64,000 nt of DNA, from the NCBI GenBank assembly GCA_964505415.1, contig CAZDHW010000005.1:20565-84564 (forward strand). The letters run 5' to 3'. The notes under the pieces were generated by a model. That model was not told where the DNA came from, did not search any database, and worked only from the letters and a program-made list of their open reading frames with translations. Positions 16,561-25,778 of the stretch are shown piece by piece. The position numbers and the translations under genes were made by a program. Each line of letters opens with the position of its first letter. Positions within the stretch are counted from its first letter, which is position 1. The stretch is from DTDR01 sp964505415 (GTDB taxonomy: Bacteria; Hydrothermota; Tepidihabitantia; Tepidihabitantales; DTDR01).

Positions 16561-17655
16561 ATGAAGCTTTTCTTATATTCCGATAAGAAAATAAAAAATT
16601 TTTTACCATTAACCTATTTAAGAAGTTTTTCCCAATTGCGGCTCGGTTGTTTTAAGATTATTGACTATTTTAAATTTTTATTCCCCTTTTTAAAAGTTGA
16701 GGAGGCTTTTGAAAAGAAAAAAGAGAAAGGTCTTTATTTTCTTGTCCGTTTTTTACCGCAAAAAAAGATTGAAGATTTTAACGAAAATCTTATCTTTAAA
16801 TTTCAAAATCAAGTTGTTGGTTATCTGGTTGTTGATGAAAAAGGAAAAACAAAAGAAAAAACTATTGACGGTTTTCTTTTAGAAAATCTTTGGGATTTGA
16901 TTCGCTGCCAAAAAGAATTTTTTCCAATCTGGCAAATACCTTTTCCCAAAGAGAATTTTTTAGACAATTTCTCTTTTAAAGTTTTTGGCAATAGGGAATT
17001 GGTCTTTATTTCTAAAACAGCAAAAATTTTGGGTGATTTAATATTAAATACGGAAAAAGGTCCAATTATTATTGATGATGATGTTATTCTAAAAGGTTTT
17101 AATTATTTAGAAGGTCCTTTATATATTGATAAAAAAACAGTGATTGATAATTGTAAAATCCGACCTTACACGACGATTGGTTATAATTGTCGGATTTCTG
17201 GAGAAATTGAGGCCAGTATCTTTTTAGATTTTGCAAATAAACATCATGAAGGTTTTATTGGCCATGCTTACATCGGTGAATGGGTAAATCTCGGTGCTTT
17301 TACCAGTAATTCCGATTTGAAAAATAATTATTCAGAAATAAAAGTGAAAATTAAAAGAAAAGTTTATAATACGAAAATGTTGAAATTTGGTTGCGTTATC
17401 GGTGATCACACCAAAACCGCTATTGGTACTTTAATTCCTACCGGAGCTGTTTTCGGAATTTGTGTGAATATTAAAAAAGGCGGGCCTGCCCAAAAATTTT
17501 ATCCCTCTTTTTATTGGGATAAAAATAAAAAATGGGAATTTAAAAAATTGGTAGCAACCATAAGAAAGATGATGGCAAGGAGAGAACAAACATTGACTGA
17601 AGAAGAGGTTAAGAAACTAAAAAAAATATATGAAGATAAAAAAAGACCATTGTAG
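16561..17655 (+). CDS. GlmU-like sugar nucleotidyltransferase/hexapeptide protein
   Basis: A 364-residue protein resembling the GlmU-family proteins of Bacteroidetes: the N-terminus FLPLTYLRSFSQLRLG matches their nucleotidyltransferase-like start, and the C-terminal half is a left-handed beta helix (IRPYTTIGYNCRISGEIEAS, NLGAFTSNSDLKNNYSEIKV, IGTLIPTGAVFGI). The canonical pyrophosphorylase loop GxGTRM is absent, so catalysis is uncertain. I prefer the ATG at 16561 over the TTG at 16558. It overlaps the ROK gene by 26 nt. Confidence 0.78.
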   Translation: MKLFLYSDKKIKNFLPLTYLRSFSQLRLGCFKIIDYFKFLFPFLKVEEAFEKKKEKGLYFLVRFLPQKKIEDFNENLIFKFQNQVVGYLVVDEKGKTKEKTIDGFLLENLWDLIRCQKEFFPIWQIPFPKENFLDNFSFKVFGNRELVFISKTAKILGDLILNTEKGPIIIDDDVILKGFNYLEGPLYIDKKTVIDNCKIRPYTTIGYNCRISGEIEASIFLDFANKHHEGFIGHAYIGEWVNLGAFTSNSDLKNNYSEIKVKIKRKVYNTKMLKFGCVIGDHTKTAIGTLIPTGAVFGICVNIKKGGPAQKFYPSFYWDKNKKWEFKKLVATIRKMMARREQTLTEEEVKKLKKIYEDKKRPL

Positions 17656-18529
17656 CTTTTCTTTAGGAATAGATATTGGTGGTACCAATATCAAAATGGG
17701 CATTGTAAAAGGGAATAAAATTATAAAGAAAAAGATTTTGAAAACCGAAAAAGATTTGCCTAATAAGGAATTTGGTAAGTATTTAATTAATGCTATCAGA
17801 GATTTTATCAAAGGATACAAAATAGAAAAAATCGGTATTGGTATTGCCGGTTATGTTGATTATCAACAAGGGGTTTTAAAATTTTCCCCCAATTTACCAA
17901 AATTAAAAAATTTCTTTTTAAAAAATTTTATAAATGAGAATTTAAAAATAAAAACCTTCGTTTTAAATGATGCTGATGCGGCAGCAATTGGTGAATATTT
18001 TTATCACCGGAAATATAGAAATTTGATTACCCTAACCTTAGGCACTGGGGTTGGCAGTGGAATAATAATAAATAACAAACTAATTTATAATAGCGAATTT
18101 GGACACACAATTTTGATCCCCAACGGATTTTTATGTTCCTGCGGAAAAAGGGGATGTGTGGAAAGTTATTTAGGGAGTTCAGGAATTTTAAGGTTTGCTG
18201 AGAATTTATATAAAAGAAAAATAAAAGGATTAACTCCCAAAATAATTTTTAAAAAAGCAAAAGCGGGAGATAAAATTGCTTTAGCGATTATTAAAAAATA
18301 TGGTTTTTATTTAGGAATTGCTTTAAGCAATTTAGCAAATATTTTTAATCCCGAAATTATTATTTTAAATGGTGGTCTTAGTAATATGGGTAATTTACTT
18401 TTAAAATTTACTAAACCCGTTTTAAAAGAAAATACTTTTTACCAGCCAAAGGTACACATCTCCAATTTGAAAACTAACGCGGGAATTATTGGTGCTCTCA
18501 ATTTTGACAGTTTTGGCGGAGGTGGGTAG
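17630..18529 (+). CDS. ROK-family sugar kinase (glucokinase-like)
   Basis: A 299-residue ROK kinase. Phosphate-binding GIDIGGTNIK at 13-22, NDADAAAIGEY with the catalytic aspartate, the EFGH substrate motif, and the ROK zinc motif CSCGKRGCVESY are all visible. It should phosphorylate glucose or a related hexose or amino sugar. The last four codons (GGGG and stop) lie inside the antisense tRNA-Sec gene, so its C-terminus is set by the tRNA sequence. Confidence 0.9.
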   Translation: MKIKKDHCSFSLGIDIGGTNIKMGIVKGNKIIKKKILKTEKDLPNKEFGKYLINAIRDFIKGYKIEKIGIGIAGYVDYQQGVLKFSPNLPKLKNFFLKNFINENLKIKTFVLNDADAAAIGEYFYHRKYRNLITLTLGTGVGSGIIINNKLIYNSEFGHTILIPNGFLCSCGKRGCVESYLGSSGILRFAENLYKRKIKGLTPKIIFKKAKAGDKIALAIIKKYGFYLGIALSNLANIFNPEIIILNGGLSNMGNLLLKFTKPVLKENTFYQPKVHISNLKTNAGIIGALNFDSFGGGG

Positions 18530-18608
18530 GAATCGAACCTACCACAAGCCTTTTGGGCTTGCGAGCGGGTTTGAAGCCCGTCAGGCACACCAGCACCCAT
18601 CCACCTCC
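18514..18608 (-). tRNA. selC: tRNA-Sec (anticodon TCA), selenocysteine
   Basis: Reading the minus strand: an 8-bp acceptor stem GGAGGTGG/CCACCTCC, 5-bp T stem GTAGG/CCTAC (8+5 architecture of bacterial tRNA-Sec), anticodon loop CTTCAAA giving TCA, and a long variable arm CAAGCC/GGCTTG. Discriminator G followed by CCA, the only tRNA here with an encoded CCA, which may be chance because the bases also code for the end of the ROK kinase. selB lies about 14 kb away. Confidence 0.95.
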
Positions 18609-18617
18609 ATTAAAAAA

Positions 18618-18645
18618 ATTATACAAAATATTTTCTCAAAATCAA
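18618..18645 (-). promoter_or_regulatory. Promoter of tRNA-Sec
   Basis: Minus strand TTGATT (18645-18640), 16 bp, TATAAT (18623-18618), 9 nt before the tRNA 5' end. Confidence 0.7.
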
Positions 18646-18703
18646 GATAATGGTTTTATATAAATTATTGACACCAAATATCTGATTTTTTCCGTAACTA
18701 TAT

Positions 18704-18736
18704 TTGACAATCTTTTGAAAATAATTATAATTAATC
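18704..18736 (+). promoter_or_regulatory. Promoter of glycosyltransferase gene, leaderless
   Basis: TTGACA (18704-18709), 16 bp, TATAAT (18726-18731), 5 nt, ATG at 18737. Confidence 0.8.
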
Positions 18737-19450
18737 ATGGCGAAAACTTTAATTATTTTCCCTACTTATAACGAAGCGGAAAATATTAGAGATATTATTA
18801 AGGCAGTGTTAGCTATTTCTCCGGATATAGATGTTTTGGTGATTGATGACAACTCGCCCGATAAAACTTATGAGATTGTGGCCGAGATGGCAAAAGAAAA
18901 TAAAAGAATAAATTTAATAAAAAGGGAAAGAAAATTGGGTTTAGGAACTGCCTATATTCTTGGTTTTAAATATGCTATTGAAAAAAATTATGATTACTGT
19001 TTTGAAATGGATGCCGATTTTTCCCATAATCCCCAGGATATACCAAGATTTTTGGCTTTGATGGATGAATATGATTTGGTAATTGGTTCTCGTTATATTT
19101 CGGGTATTTCGGTTGTTAATTGGCCATTAAAAAGGTTATTATTAAGTTATTTCGCCAATATCTACGCCCGAATTTTTACCGGCTGCCCGATAAAAGATTT
19201 GACCAGTGGTTTTAAATGTTATAAAGTATCGGCGCTTAAAAAAATTGATTTGGATAAATTAAAAATGGATGGTTATGCCTTTCAAATAGAAATCCACTGG
19301 CATTTTTGGAGAAATAATTTTAAGATAAAAGAAATTCCGATAATCTTTGTTGAAAGACGTTCTGGAGAAAGTAAGATGTCAAAGAGGATTATTAGGCAGG
19401 CCTTCTTTTTTGTTTTGAAGCTCTTCCTTAAACGCCTTTTCAATCTTTAA
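18737..19450 (+). CDS. Polyprenol-phosphate glycosyltransferase (dolichol-P mannose synthase-like, GT2)
   Basis: A 237-residue GT2 enzyme of the DPM1 type. IIFPTYNEAENI, VIDDNSPDKTYE, and the metal-binding DADFSHNP are in order, followed by the DPM-specific DLTSGFKCYK and RRSGESKMS. It lacks the membrane-helix tail of longer homologues. It probably transfers mannose or glucose from a nucleotide sugar to undecaprenyl phosphate at the inner membrane. Its last 72 nt overlap the convergent GreA-like gene. Confidence 0.9.
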   Translation: MAKTLIIFPTYNEAENIRDIIKAVLAISPDIDVLVIDDNSPDKTYEIVAEMAKENKRINLIKRERKLGLGTAYILGFKYAIEKNYDYCFEMDADFSHNPQDIPRFLALMDEYDLVIGSRYISGISVVNWPLKRLLLSYFANIYARIFTGCPIKDLTSGFKCYKVSALKKIDLDKLKMDGYAFQIEIHWHFWRNNFKIKEIPIIFVERRSGESKMSKRIIRQAFFFVLKLFLKRLFNL

Positions 19451-20860
19451 AATCTGATACTTTTCGTTATTAAATTCAACAATATCACCGATTTTTTTAT
19501 TAATAAACTTTTCGCCAAAAGGTGAATTATAAGCAATAATTGTTTCCTTGCTTTCGTAGAGGGCAAAACGAACGTCAAAAGGGCCAAGAAGAAGAAATTC
19601 TCTTTCTTTTTCCGTATTTAATTCTTTTACTTTTATTTTTGTCCCGGGCATTACCAAGCGATCGTCAATTTTTGAAAAGTCAATTGGACAAGCTACTTTT
19701 AATTCTTCGCTCAGAGCTTTTATCCAGTTTAAAAGTCGGTTTCTTTCTTCTTTGGCAATTTTATATTCATAATTTTCACTCAAATCGCCGTGGCTTCGTG
19801 CTTTCGCCAAATCTTCGGCATTTTTCTTTAATTTTTCATTTAGGATTTTCAATTCTTCTTTAGCCCTTTCAATTCCTTTTAGAGTGTGGTAAACAACTTT
19901 TTTACTTTCTTTTTCTAAGAGACTTTTTAAGGCTTCCTTTTCTTGTGGTTTAAAAACTGATAACGAAAGGATCCTTTCTTTAACTGCCAGAATTTCTTCT
20001 TCCCTTATTTTTTCTTCTTCCAAAATTTTAAAAAGCATCTTTTTTAAAAAAGTAGTGTACCCTTTTCTTTCTTTCAAAGCCAGTAAATCGGCAATTCTTA
20101 AAATGATTTGGTAGATTTTAAACCTTTCTTTTAAAAGATTAAATTTATTTTTCAAAAGGTAAACAAATTCGTCAATCTTTTTTAGATAGGCATAAAAGAT
20201 TTCTTCCACAGCCTCATCGGCAACCACAATTTTATTTTTTACCGTCGTTAATTTCCTTTCTTTCTTTGGTTGCTTTTTAGTTTCTTTGGGTTCTTCTTTG
20301 GTTAAAGAGAAGTTGTTAAAAACAAAATTTATTGGCAATTTAACAATTTTATCTTCATCAATTTTTTTTAATTCTACTTGGTCAAAAAGAAAATCATAAT
20401 TAAGAATTTGATAAGGTGAATTTTCGTAATAGATAATCTTACCGCAAGAAAAATTGTATAAAAAATTATCTAATTTGTTAAGAGCATTTAAAAAAGTATT
20501 TAATGGTGCATAAAAAATCTCTGCCTTTTCCAGAAATTTTTTTTCGGTTTCTTCTTGATAGATTGTTTTTAAAATATTAACTGTCTCTTTCCTTAATTCT
20601 TCATTGGGATTTAATTCAAATAACTTTTTTAAAACTTTTAATAAATCTTCTTTTCTGTTTAAAGAATAAAAATAATCCTTGGCTAAACGCAAAAAGGTTA
20701 ATTTTAAATCAATTCGGCTTTTAGGAAGCGCGTCGGTGATGGCTAAAATTAAAAGATAATTAATCTCTTTACTTTCAGTAAAAAGATTTAAAAGGTAGTT
20801 TTCTAATTCCGAAAAATTTTTCTGTTTTATGAAATTTTTTACTTCTTCCAGAAATTCCAT
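19379..20860 (-). CDS. greA: GreA/GreB-domain transcript cleavage factor with long N-terminal extension
   Basis: A 493-residue protein. The C-terminal 160 residues are a GreA factor: the coiled coil with acidic-tip motif ARSHGDLSENYEYK and then the FKBP-like domain ending SPFGEKFINKKIGDIVEF. The first 330 residues are helical, charged and unlike GreA; similar long forms exist in spirochaetes and chlamydiae. GreA rescues backtracked RNA polymerase by stimulating transcript cleavage. The ATG at 20860 is chosen because TATAAT ends 7 nt upstream; an alternative frame start at 20896 would lie on the -35 box. Confidence 0.85.
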   Translation of the reverse strand: MEFLEEVKNFIKQKNFSELENYLLNLFTESKEINYLLILAITDALPKSRIDLKLTFLRLAKDYFYSLNRKEDLLKVLKKLFELNPNEELRKETVNILKTIYQEETEKKFLEKAEIFYAPLNTFLNALNKLDNFLYNFSCGKIIYYENSPYQILNYDFLFDQVELKKIDEDKIVKLPINFVFNNFSLTKEEPKETKKQPKKERKLTTVKNKIVVADEAVEEIFYAYLKKIDEFVYLLKNKFNLLKERFKIYQIILRIADLLALKERKGYTTFLKKMLFKILEEEKIREEEILAVKERILSLSVFKPQEKEALKSLLEKESKKVVYHTLKGIERAKEELKILNEKLKKNAEDLAKARSHGDLSENYEYKIAKEERNRLLNWIKALSEELKVACPIDFSKIDDRLVMPGTKIKVKELNTEKEREFLLLGPFDVRFALYESKETIIAYNSPFGEKFINKKIGDIVEFNNEKYQILKIEKAFKEELQNKKEGLPNNPL

Positions 20861-20896
20861 AGAAATAATTATAGAAAGAATTGATATATTGGTCAA
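20861..20896 (-). promoter_or_regulatory. Promoter of greA-like gene, leaderless
   Basis: Minus strand TTGACC (20896-20891), 17 bp, TATAAT (20873-20868), 7 nt to ATG at 20860. Confidence 0.78.
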
Positions 20897-20915
20897 GGTT
20901 TTGGAATTTAAAAAA

Positions 20916-20993
20916 GGCGTTTCTGGGCAATCTATTTTGAAGGGATGCCAGGCAAAAGGAGGAAGGAGTTATGAAGGGCTGCCCAGAAACGCC
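20916..20993 (-). ncRNA. Structured element, copy 1 (14-bp closing stem); also acts as terminator of kelch gene
   Basis: GGCGTTTCTGGGCA (20916-20929) is perfectly complementary to 20980-20993, enclosing 50 nt. On the minus strand the hairpin is followed by six T, so it can terminate the kelch transcript that ends at 21001. The interior shares an ordered set of motifs (CCTCCTTTT, ATAA, AAAATAG) with the element at 59683-59765, whose stem sequence is different. Confidence 0.5.
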
Positions 20994-21000
20994 ATCCTTT

Positions 21001-23640
21001 TTAGTAAATGAGCACCTTCTTTATCTTTTTGCCGTCTTCAATAAAGAAATAGATTCCTCGCGGAAGCTGCTTTTCTACTTTTCGGCCAAGGGGATTATAA
21101 ATCATGATATCCTTTTTCTTTATCTTTTCCCAAGGAATAGTTTTCAAAGAGGTAACACCTTTTTTCTCAGTCTCCTTTTTTACCCAATAAAGTTCTGCCG
21201 GCGGGATAAACAGCCAAAGTTCCAAGGTTTTATTTCCTTTGAGAGCATAAATCCAGCCATTCACATAAACCAAGGCACCACCATCTTTTACTTTCTTATT
21301 AGAAGGTTCAAGGGGAATTGGTTCTAAGTATTCCCATTGGTTATTTAGGATATCGTAGAAACAGAATTCATTGGTATTATTTCCTTTAAAGGCATAGATA
21401 TATTTTTCGTTGTCGGTTGTTAAGGCAGCTCCCGGACCACAAGCCTTCTTTTTCATTCCACCAGGAATAAAGAAAGGCATTGGTTCTTTTTCTTCCCAGC
21501 TGTCGGTATTAACATTATAACAATAAAATTCATTGCTTTTGCCTTTTAAGAAATAGAGATATTGATTCTGGAAGTTACATAAAGCACTCCCTTTTACTGC
21601 TCCTTTACCCAATATTCCTTTAGGGATATCTTTTAAGAAGATGAAAGTATCCTTTTCAATATCGTAGGCAAAGAAATCACAGGCACCACCGCCAGGGGTG
21701 ATATAAAGGAATTTACCATTTTCATTTTCTAAATAGGTGATAGCAGCGCCCTCTTTTACTTTTTTTGGCAGGTTTTTTAATCTTTCCCAATTTCTTGTTT
21801 CTAAGTCATAGATATAAAATTCATTGGTGCCATTTCCTTTTAAGAGGTAAATTTTGTTATTGCCGCTGGTTAAAGCTCCTCCTTTAACTCCTTTATTTTT
21901 CTCCCCTTTAGGAATATCGGTCTCTTTATACCACTTATCTAAACGGGGATAATATTTATAAAATTCAAAGGACTTATTACCTTTAGTTGCGTAGATATAA
22001 TTATTAATGAAAGTTAAAGCTGCGCCGCTACCAACTCTTTTGGGGTTATATTCTAAAATGGGCATATCTCTTCTTAATACCCAACCGGAAAAACCGGGTG
22101 GTGGTACATATGGCTTTTTACCCGAGAAACTACCGGTTAAAGTATCATTGGTTGGATTTTGGTCGTAAATATTATTTAAATAAGTAATTATATTGAAATT
22201 ACCTTCTTCAATTGTGAAAGGTTGGAAACTAATAATTCTTTCTTCCCCTTCACCTAAGGCATAAACATAGGCCTGTTGAGAATAAATGAGTTCGCTTTCC
22301 TTTAAAATGTTGAAAGTGATGACAAAAGTTTCCGTATGATAACTATAATTTTTCACTTTTACTTGGGGTGAGATCATAATTCCTTCTTCGTAATCACCTG
22401 TTGGGGCTAAAATTTCAACCAGACCAACATCTCGGAAACCACTTAAGAAATCGACATCAGAATAGAAATAATCAATCTTTTCATTGTTGCTTAAATCCCT
22501 ATCATTCTCTAATATTGCTTTCATCACAATTTGATAATCTCCTTCACCCACATTAAATGGGTCAAAGGCAATCTCTTGTTCGCTAAATTTTTCCATGAAT
22601 AACAAAAGGGTGTCACCATAAACTAATTGGTCATTTTCGTCATAAATAAGACAGATAGCCGTAAATTCTTCATCACAATTGCCACAATTCTCAAAAATTC
22701 CTACCGGAATAGCCCATCCCTGAGGGACATAGCCACGAGGATAGACTATTTCTTTTACTCCCACATCGTGATAATCATTTTCAGGAATTAAAAAATTCTT
22801 TTCCATTTGGTCATTATAAGGATTTTTATCCAAAGAAAAGATTGTTTTAGCAATTACTTGGTATTCACCAGCTGAAGCTTGCCAATGATTACTGGCAGTT
22901 ATTTTTAATGTTTTATTAGCTTCTAAATAAAGATTATCAATTATTGTGTAATAAACTGGTTGGTTATTGCTATTTTTAATCGTAATCTCTAAACTAAAAT
23001 TATTGGCATCTTTTTGGCCGAAATTTTTAATTACTACTTCCGGATAGATTGTACCGGGGTTTTCAATCTTTCTTGGTCTAACAATTTCAATCACACCAAC
23101 ATCATAAGGGGTTAGAGGCACACCGGAGATATCATCAATGTAGCAGGAATTCACACCAAATAAACCCACATTACGGAAAGCAATAAAAATCGGAACGGAA
23201 TCAAAATTGTTTAAGGGAATTATCCTTAAAGCATATTCTCTATTGCGGAAACCAAAGGCATCAAGGCGGGTATAGAAATTTTCTGGTTTATTACCAGATA
23301 TTGATACCCAAACTTCTAATGATTCTTGAAAGTTTTTATTATGGGCGCGATAATAAAATTTTAAAGTATCATTTCCCGGAACAGGAAAGAGCTGAGGGGT
23401 TACCAACCAATCATCATTTCTTCGGGTTTTCTTTTCGAATCTACTGCGGGCACAAGCAGGCGGTGAATAATTTTTTGCTGGCGAACGGCGCCAACAAACT
23501 ATTCCGTTATCTAAATTATAAATTTGCCAACCTTCTGGCGGAAATTTTTTATCACTAAAACTCTCGTTAAGAAGATTTGCCGAAAGAAAAGGAATAATTA
23601 TTAAACTTAACCAGATTATTTTATTTTTTACTTTCATCAC
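21001..23640 (-). CDS. Secreted kelch/CARDB surface protein with C-terminal sorting tail
   Basis: An 879-residue secreted protein. Signal peptide at 1-21, then a jelly-roll (cleaved-adhesin/choice-of-anchor type) domain with DWLVTPQL, then three CARDB-like Ig domains, each opening with DVGV(K/I)EI or DVGLVEI (about 180-500). Six kelch-type repeats follow (about 535-835), each with GAALT-like and F(Y/C)xY(D/N) elements, enough for a six-bladed propeller. The last 40 residues (IMIYNPLGRKVEKQLPRGIY) match T9SS/FlgD-like sorting tails. It starts at ATG 23640 behind AGGAGGTG and a 50-nt leader. Probably a cell-surface or extracellular binding protein; the ligand is unknown. Confidence 0.85.
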   Translation of the reverse strand: MMKVKNKIIWLSLIIIPFLSANLLNESFSDKKFPPEGWQIYNLDNGIVCWRRSPAKNYSPPACARSRFEKKTRRNDDWLVTPQLFPVPGNDTLKFYYRAHNKNFQESLEVWVSISGNKPENFYTRLDAFGFRNREYALRIIPLNNFDSVPIFIAFRNVGLFGVNSCYIDDISGVPLTPYDVGVIEIVRPRKIENPGTIYPEVVIKNFGQKDANNFSLEITIKNSNNQPVYYTIIDNLYLEANKTLKITASNHWQASAGEYQVIAKTIFSLDKNPYNDQMEKNFLIPENDYHDVGVKEIVYPRGYVPQGWAIPVGIFENCGNCDEEFTAICLIYDENDQLVYGDTLLLFMEKFSEQEIAFDPFNVGEGDYQIVMKAILENDRDLSNNEKIDYFYSDVDFLSGFRDVGLVEILAPTGDYEEGIMISPQVKVKNYSYHTETFVITFNILKESELIYSQQAYVYALGEGEERIISFQPFTIEEGNFNIITYLNNIYDQNPTNDTLTGSFSGKKPYVPPPGFSGWVLRRDMPILEYNPKRVGSGAALTFINNYIYATKGNKSFEFYKYYPRLDKWYKETDIPKGEKNKGVKGGALTSGNNKIYLLKGNGTNEFYIYDLETRNWERLKNLPKKVKEGAAITYLENENGKFLYITPGGGACDFFAYDIEKDTFIFLKDIPKGILGKGAVKGSALCNFQNQYLYFLKGKSNEFYCYNVNTDSWEEKEPMPFFIPGGMKKKACGPGAALTTDNEKYIYAFKGNNTNEFCFYDILNNQWEYLEPIPLEPSNKKVKDGGALVYVNGWIYALKGNKTLELWLFIPPAELYWVKKETEKKGVTSLKTIPWEKIKKKDIMIYNPLGRKVEKQLPRGIYFFIEDGKKIKKVLIY

Positions 23641-23690
23641 ACACCTCCTGTTTAGATTTAGGGAGACCCTCTTTTTCTCCCTCCAATAAT

Positions 23691-23719
23691 ATTATAACAA
23701 AAATTTTATAAAATGTCAA
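23691..23719 (-). promoter_or_regulatory. Promoter of kelch protein gene
   Basis: Minus strand TTGACA (23719-23714), 17 bp, TATAAT (23696-23691). The leader of about 45 nt carries a GGGAGA/TCTCCC hairpin and AGGAGG before the start. Confidence 0.75.
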
Positions 23720-23722
23720 TAA

Positions 23723-24805
23723 TTATAAGATTTTAAGATATCTTTTTCCGGGAAGTTCTTTTATTAAACCCTTCATTTCCATTAAAAAGAGGATTTCTAA
23801 AACTTCCGAAATTGGTCTATTTAACTTTTCACTTATTTCGTCTACATAGGTTGGTTCTTTTAATAATTCTAAAATCTTTTTCTCTTCTTCATTCAATTCA
23901 ATTTCAATACCCATCTTTTTTAATTCTCTTTTAAGAGGCAAGGCAAGTTCTTCAATGATATCTTCAACCTTGGTTACTATCTTTGCGCCTTCTTTTATTA
24001 ATTGATTAGTTCCTTCGCACTCCTTTTTGAAAATCGGTCCCGGGCAGGCAAAAACTTCAATACCATAATTTAATGCCCATTCACAAGTATTTAATACCCC
24101 AGAAGCAATTGGTGCTTCCACCGCTACCACCCCTAAGGAAAGACCGGCAATAATCCGATTTCTTTGGGGAAAATTATACTTTTCCGGAGGTGTGCCTAAG
24201 GGAAATTCCGAGATAATGGCTCCTTTTTCAACAATTTTTTCTGCTAATCTTTTATTTTCTGATGGATAAATAATATCAATTCCACAACCTAAAACCGCTA
24301 TCGTTCGCCCGTTATTTTCTATTGCTCCTTCATGGGCTTTTGTGTCAATACCTTTGGCTAAACCGCTAACGATGGTTATACCGTAATCGCTCAACTCTCG
24401 GGCTAAACGGTAACTAACCATCTTACCATAATCGCTGGCCTTTCTTGTACCGATAAGGGCAATTGCCAAACTATCTTCTTCCCTTATCTTTCCCCGAATA
24501 AATAAAATTGGTGGCGAATCCTCGAATCGTAAAAGATTTTTTGGGTAATTTTCGTCTAAGAAAGAGACAATATTAATATTTAATCTTTCACAAATTTTAA
24601 TTTTTTCTTCAAGCTCTCTATTTATCCCTTCTTTTAGCGAAATAATAATCTCCTCATCAATCCCTTCTATTTTTTCTAATTCTTCTTTATTAGCCTTTAA
24701 TATTTTATTCACATCTTTAAAATAGTTTAAAAGGTTTTTTATTTTCTTTTGGGATAGTTTAGGAATACTACTTAAAATAAGATAATTGATTTCTTTATCC
24801 TGCAT
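23723..24805 (-). CDS. dprA: DNA processing protein DprA/Smf
   Basis: A 360-residue DprA. Short helix-hairpin-helix-like N-terminus, then the Rossmann-fold core with IALIGTRKASDYG, VSGLAKGIDTKAH and PQRNRIIAGLS, and a winged-helix C-terminus (about 300-360). DprA loads RecA on incoming single-stranded DNA during transformation. It is the last gene of rsmD-coaD-obgE-dprA and overlaps obgE by 11 nt. No com genes are in the window. Confidence 0.94.
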   Translation of the reverse strand: MQDKEINYLILSSIPKLSQKKIKNLLNYFKDVNKILKANKEELEKIEGIDEEIIISLKEGINRELEEKIKICERLNINIVSFLDENYPKNLLRFEDSPPILFIRGKIREEDSLAIALIGTRKASDYGKMVSYRLARELSDYGITIVSGLAKGIDTKAHEGAIENNGRTIAVLGCGIDIIYPSENKRLAEKIVEKGAIISEFPLGTPPEKYNFPQRNRIIAGLSLGVVAVEAPIASGVLNTCEWALNYGIEVFACPGPIFKKECEGTNQLIKEGAKIVTKVEDIIEELALPLKRELKKMGIEIELNEEEKKILELLKEPTYVDEISEKLNRPISEVLEILFLMEMKGLIKELPGKRYLKIL

Positions 24806-25778
24806 TTACTAATTTTTTTTTGATAAACTCAACCAACTTTTCAATATTAATCTTTTTTAAAGCTGAAATGTATAAGGTGGGATAGGGAAAAGAGAAAGAA
24901 GGAATTTCGGAAACCAAATCAATCTTATTAATAACTATCCCCAAGGTTTTTTTAAGCAGTTCGGGGTTATATTTTTCAATTTCTGAATGGAGTATTTGGA
25001 AATCTTCTTCTGGGTTTTGGGTAATATCCAAGATAAATAATATCATTTTACACCTTTCAATATGTCTCAAAAATCTTAACCCCAACCCTTTTCCTTCGCT
25101 TGCCCCTTTAATAATTCCCGGTAAGTCGCAAGCAGTAATTTTGAAATAATCGCTTTCCAATACCCCTAAATTTGGTGTTAAAGTAGTAAAGGGATAGGAA
25201 GCAATTTTTGGTTTCGCATCAGATATTGCCTTTAACAAAGTTGATTTACCGGCATTCGGCAAACCAACAAAACCAACATCGGCAAGCAGTCTTAAAACCA
25301 GTTTTAATTTTACCCTTTCTCCTTCTTTCCCTTTTTCGGCGTATCTTGGTCTTTGGTTAGTTGGTGATTTGAAATGGACATTACCTCGGCCACCTTTACC
25401 ACCTTTAGCCACTAAAAGAATTTCGTTATCTCTTAAAATTGAGCCAAAATAGATATATCCTTTTTCCTCTTCATATTTATAAACATCGGTTCCCAGAGGT
25501 ACTTTTAAAAAAATATCGTCTCCCTTTTTCCCGTGTTGGTTTTTCCCCTTGCCGTTTTCACCGTTCTTGGCTTTATAATGATATTGATATTGAAAATCGG
25601 CTAAGGTATTTAACCTTTCATCGCCAATAAGATAAACATTGCCTCCGTCACCCCCATCACCGCCAGCCGGTCCACCTTTTGGTAAGTACTTTTCTCTTAA
25701 AAAGGCAACACAACCATCCCCCCCTTTCCCACCTTCGCATAAAATTTCAATCTCGTCAATAAACTTTATTCTCCGCAT
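24795..25778 (-). CDS. obgE: GTPase Obg
   Basis: A 327-residue Obg GTPase involved in ribosome assembly. The glycine-rich Obg fold (GGKGGDGCVAFLREK, PAGGDGGDGG) is followed by the G domain with GFVGLPNAGKST, DLPG and NKID. The C-terminal OCT domain found in some Obg proteins is absent. It overlaps coaD by 13 nt and dprA by 11 nt. Confidence 0.96.
   Translation of the reverse strand: MRRIKFIDEIEILCEGGKGGDGCVAFLREKYLPKGGPAGGDGGDGGNVYLIGDERLNTLADFQYQYHYKAKNGENGKGKNQHGKKGDDIFLKVPLGTDVYKYEEEKGYIYFGSILRDNEILLVAKGGKGGRGNVHFKSPTNQRPRYAEKGKEGERVKLKLVLRLLADVGFVGLPNAGKSTLLKAISDAKPKIASYPFTTLTPNLGVLESDYFKITACDLPGIIKGASEGKGLGLRFLRHIERCKMILFILDITQNPEEDFQILHSEIEKYNPELLKKTLGIVINKIDLVSEIPSFSFPYPTLYISALKKINIEKLVEFIKKKLVNAG

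Noticed and set aside
20971..21327. 118-codon frame antisense to the kelch gene, with AAAAGGAGG upstream
   Set aside because: The SD-like site belongs to the structured element's loop and the frame runs antisense through the well-supported kelch C-terminus.
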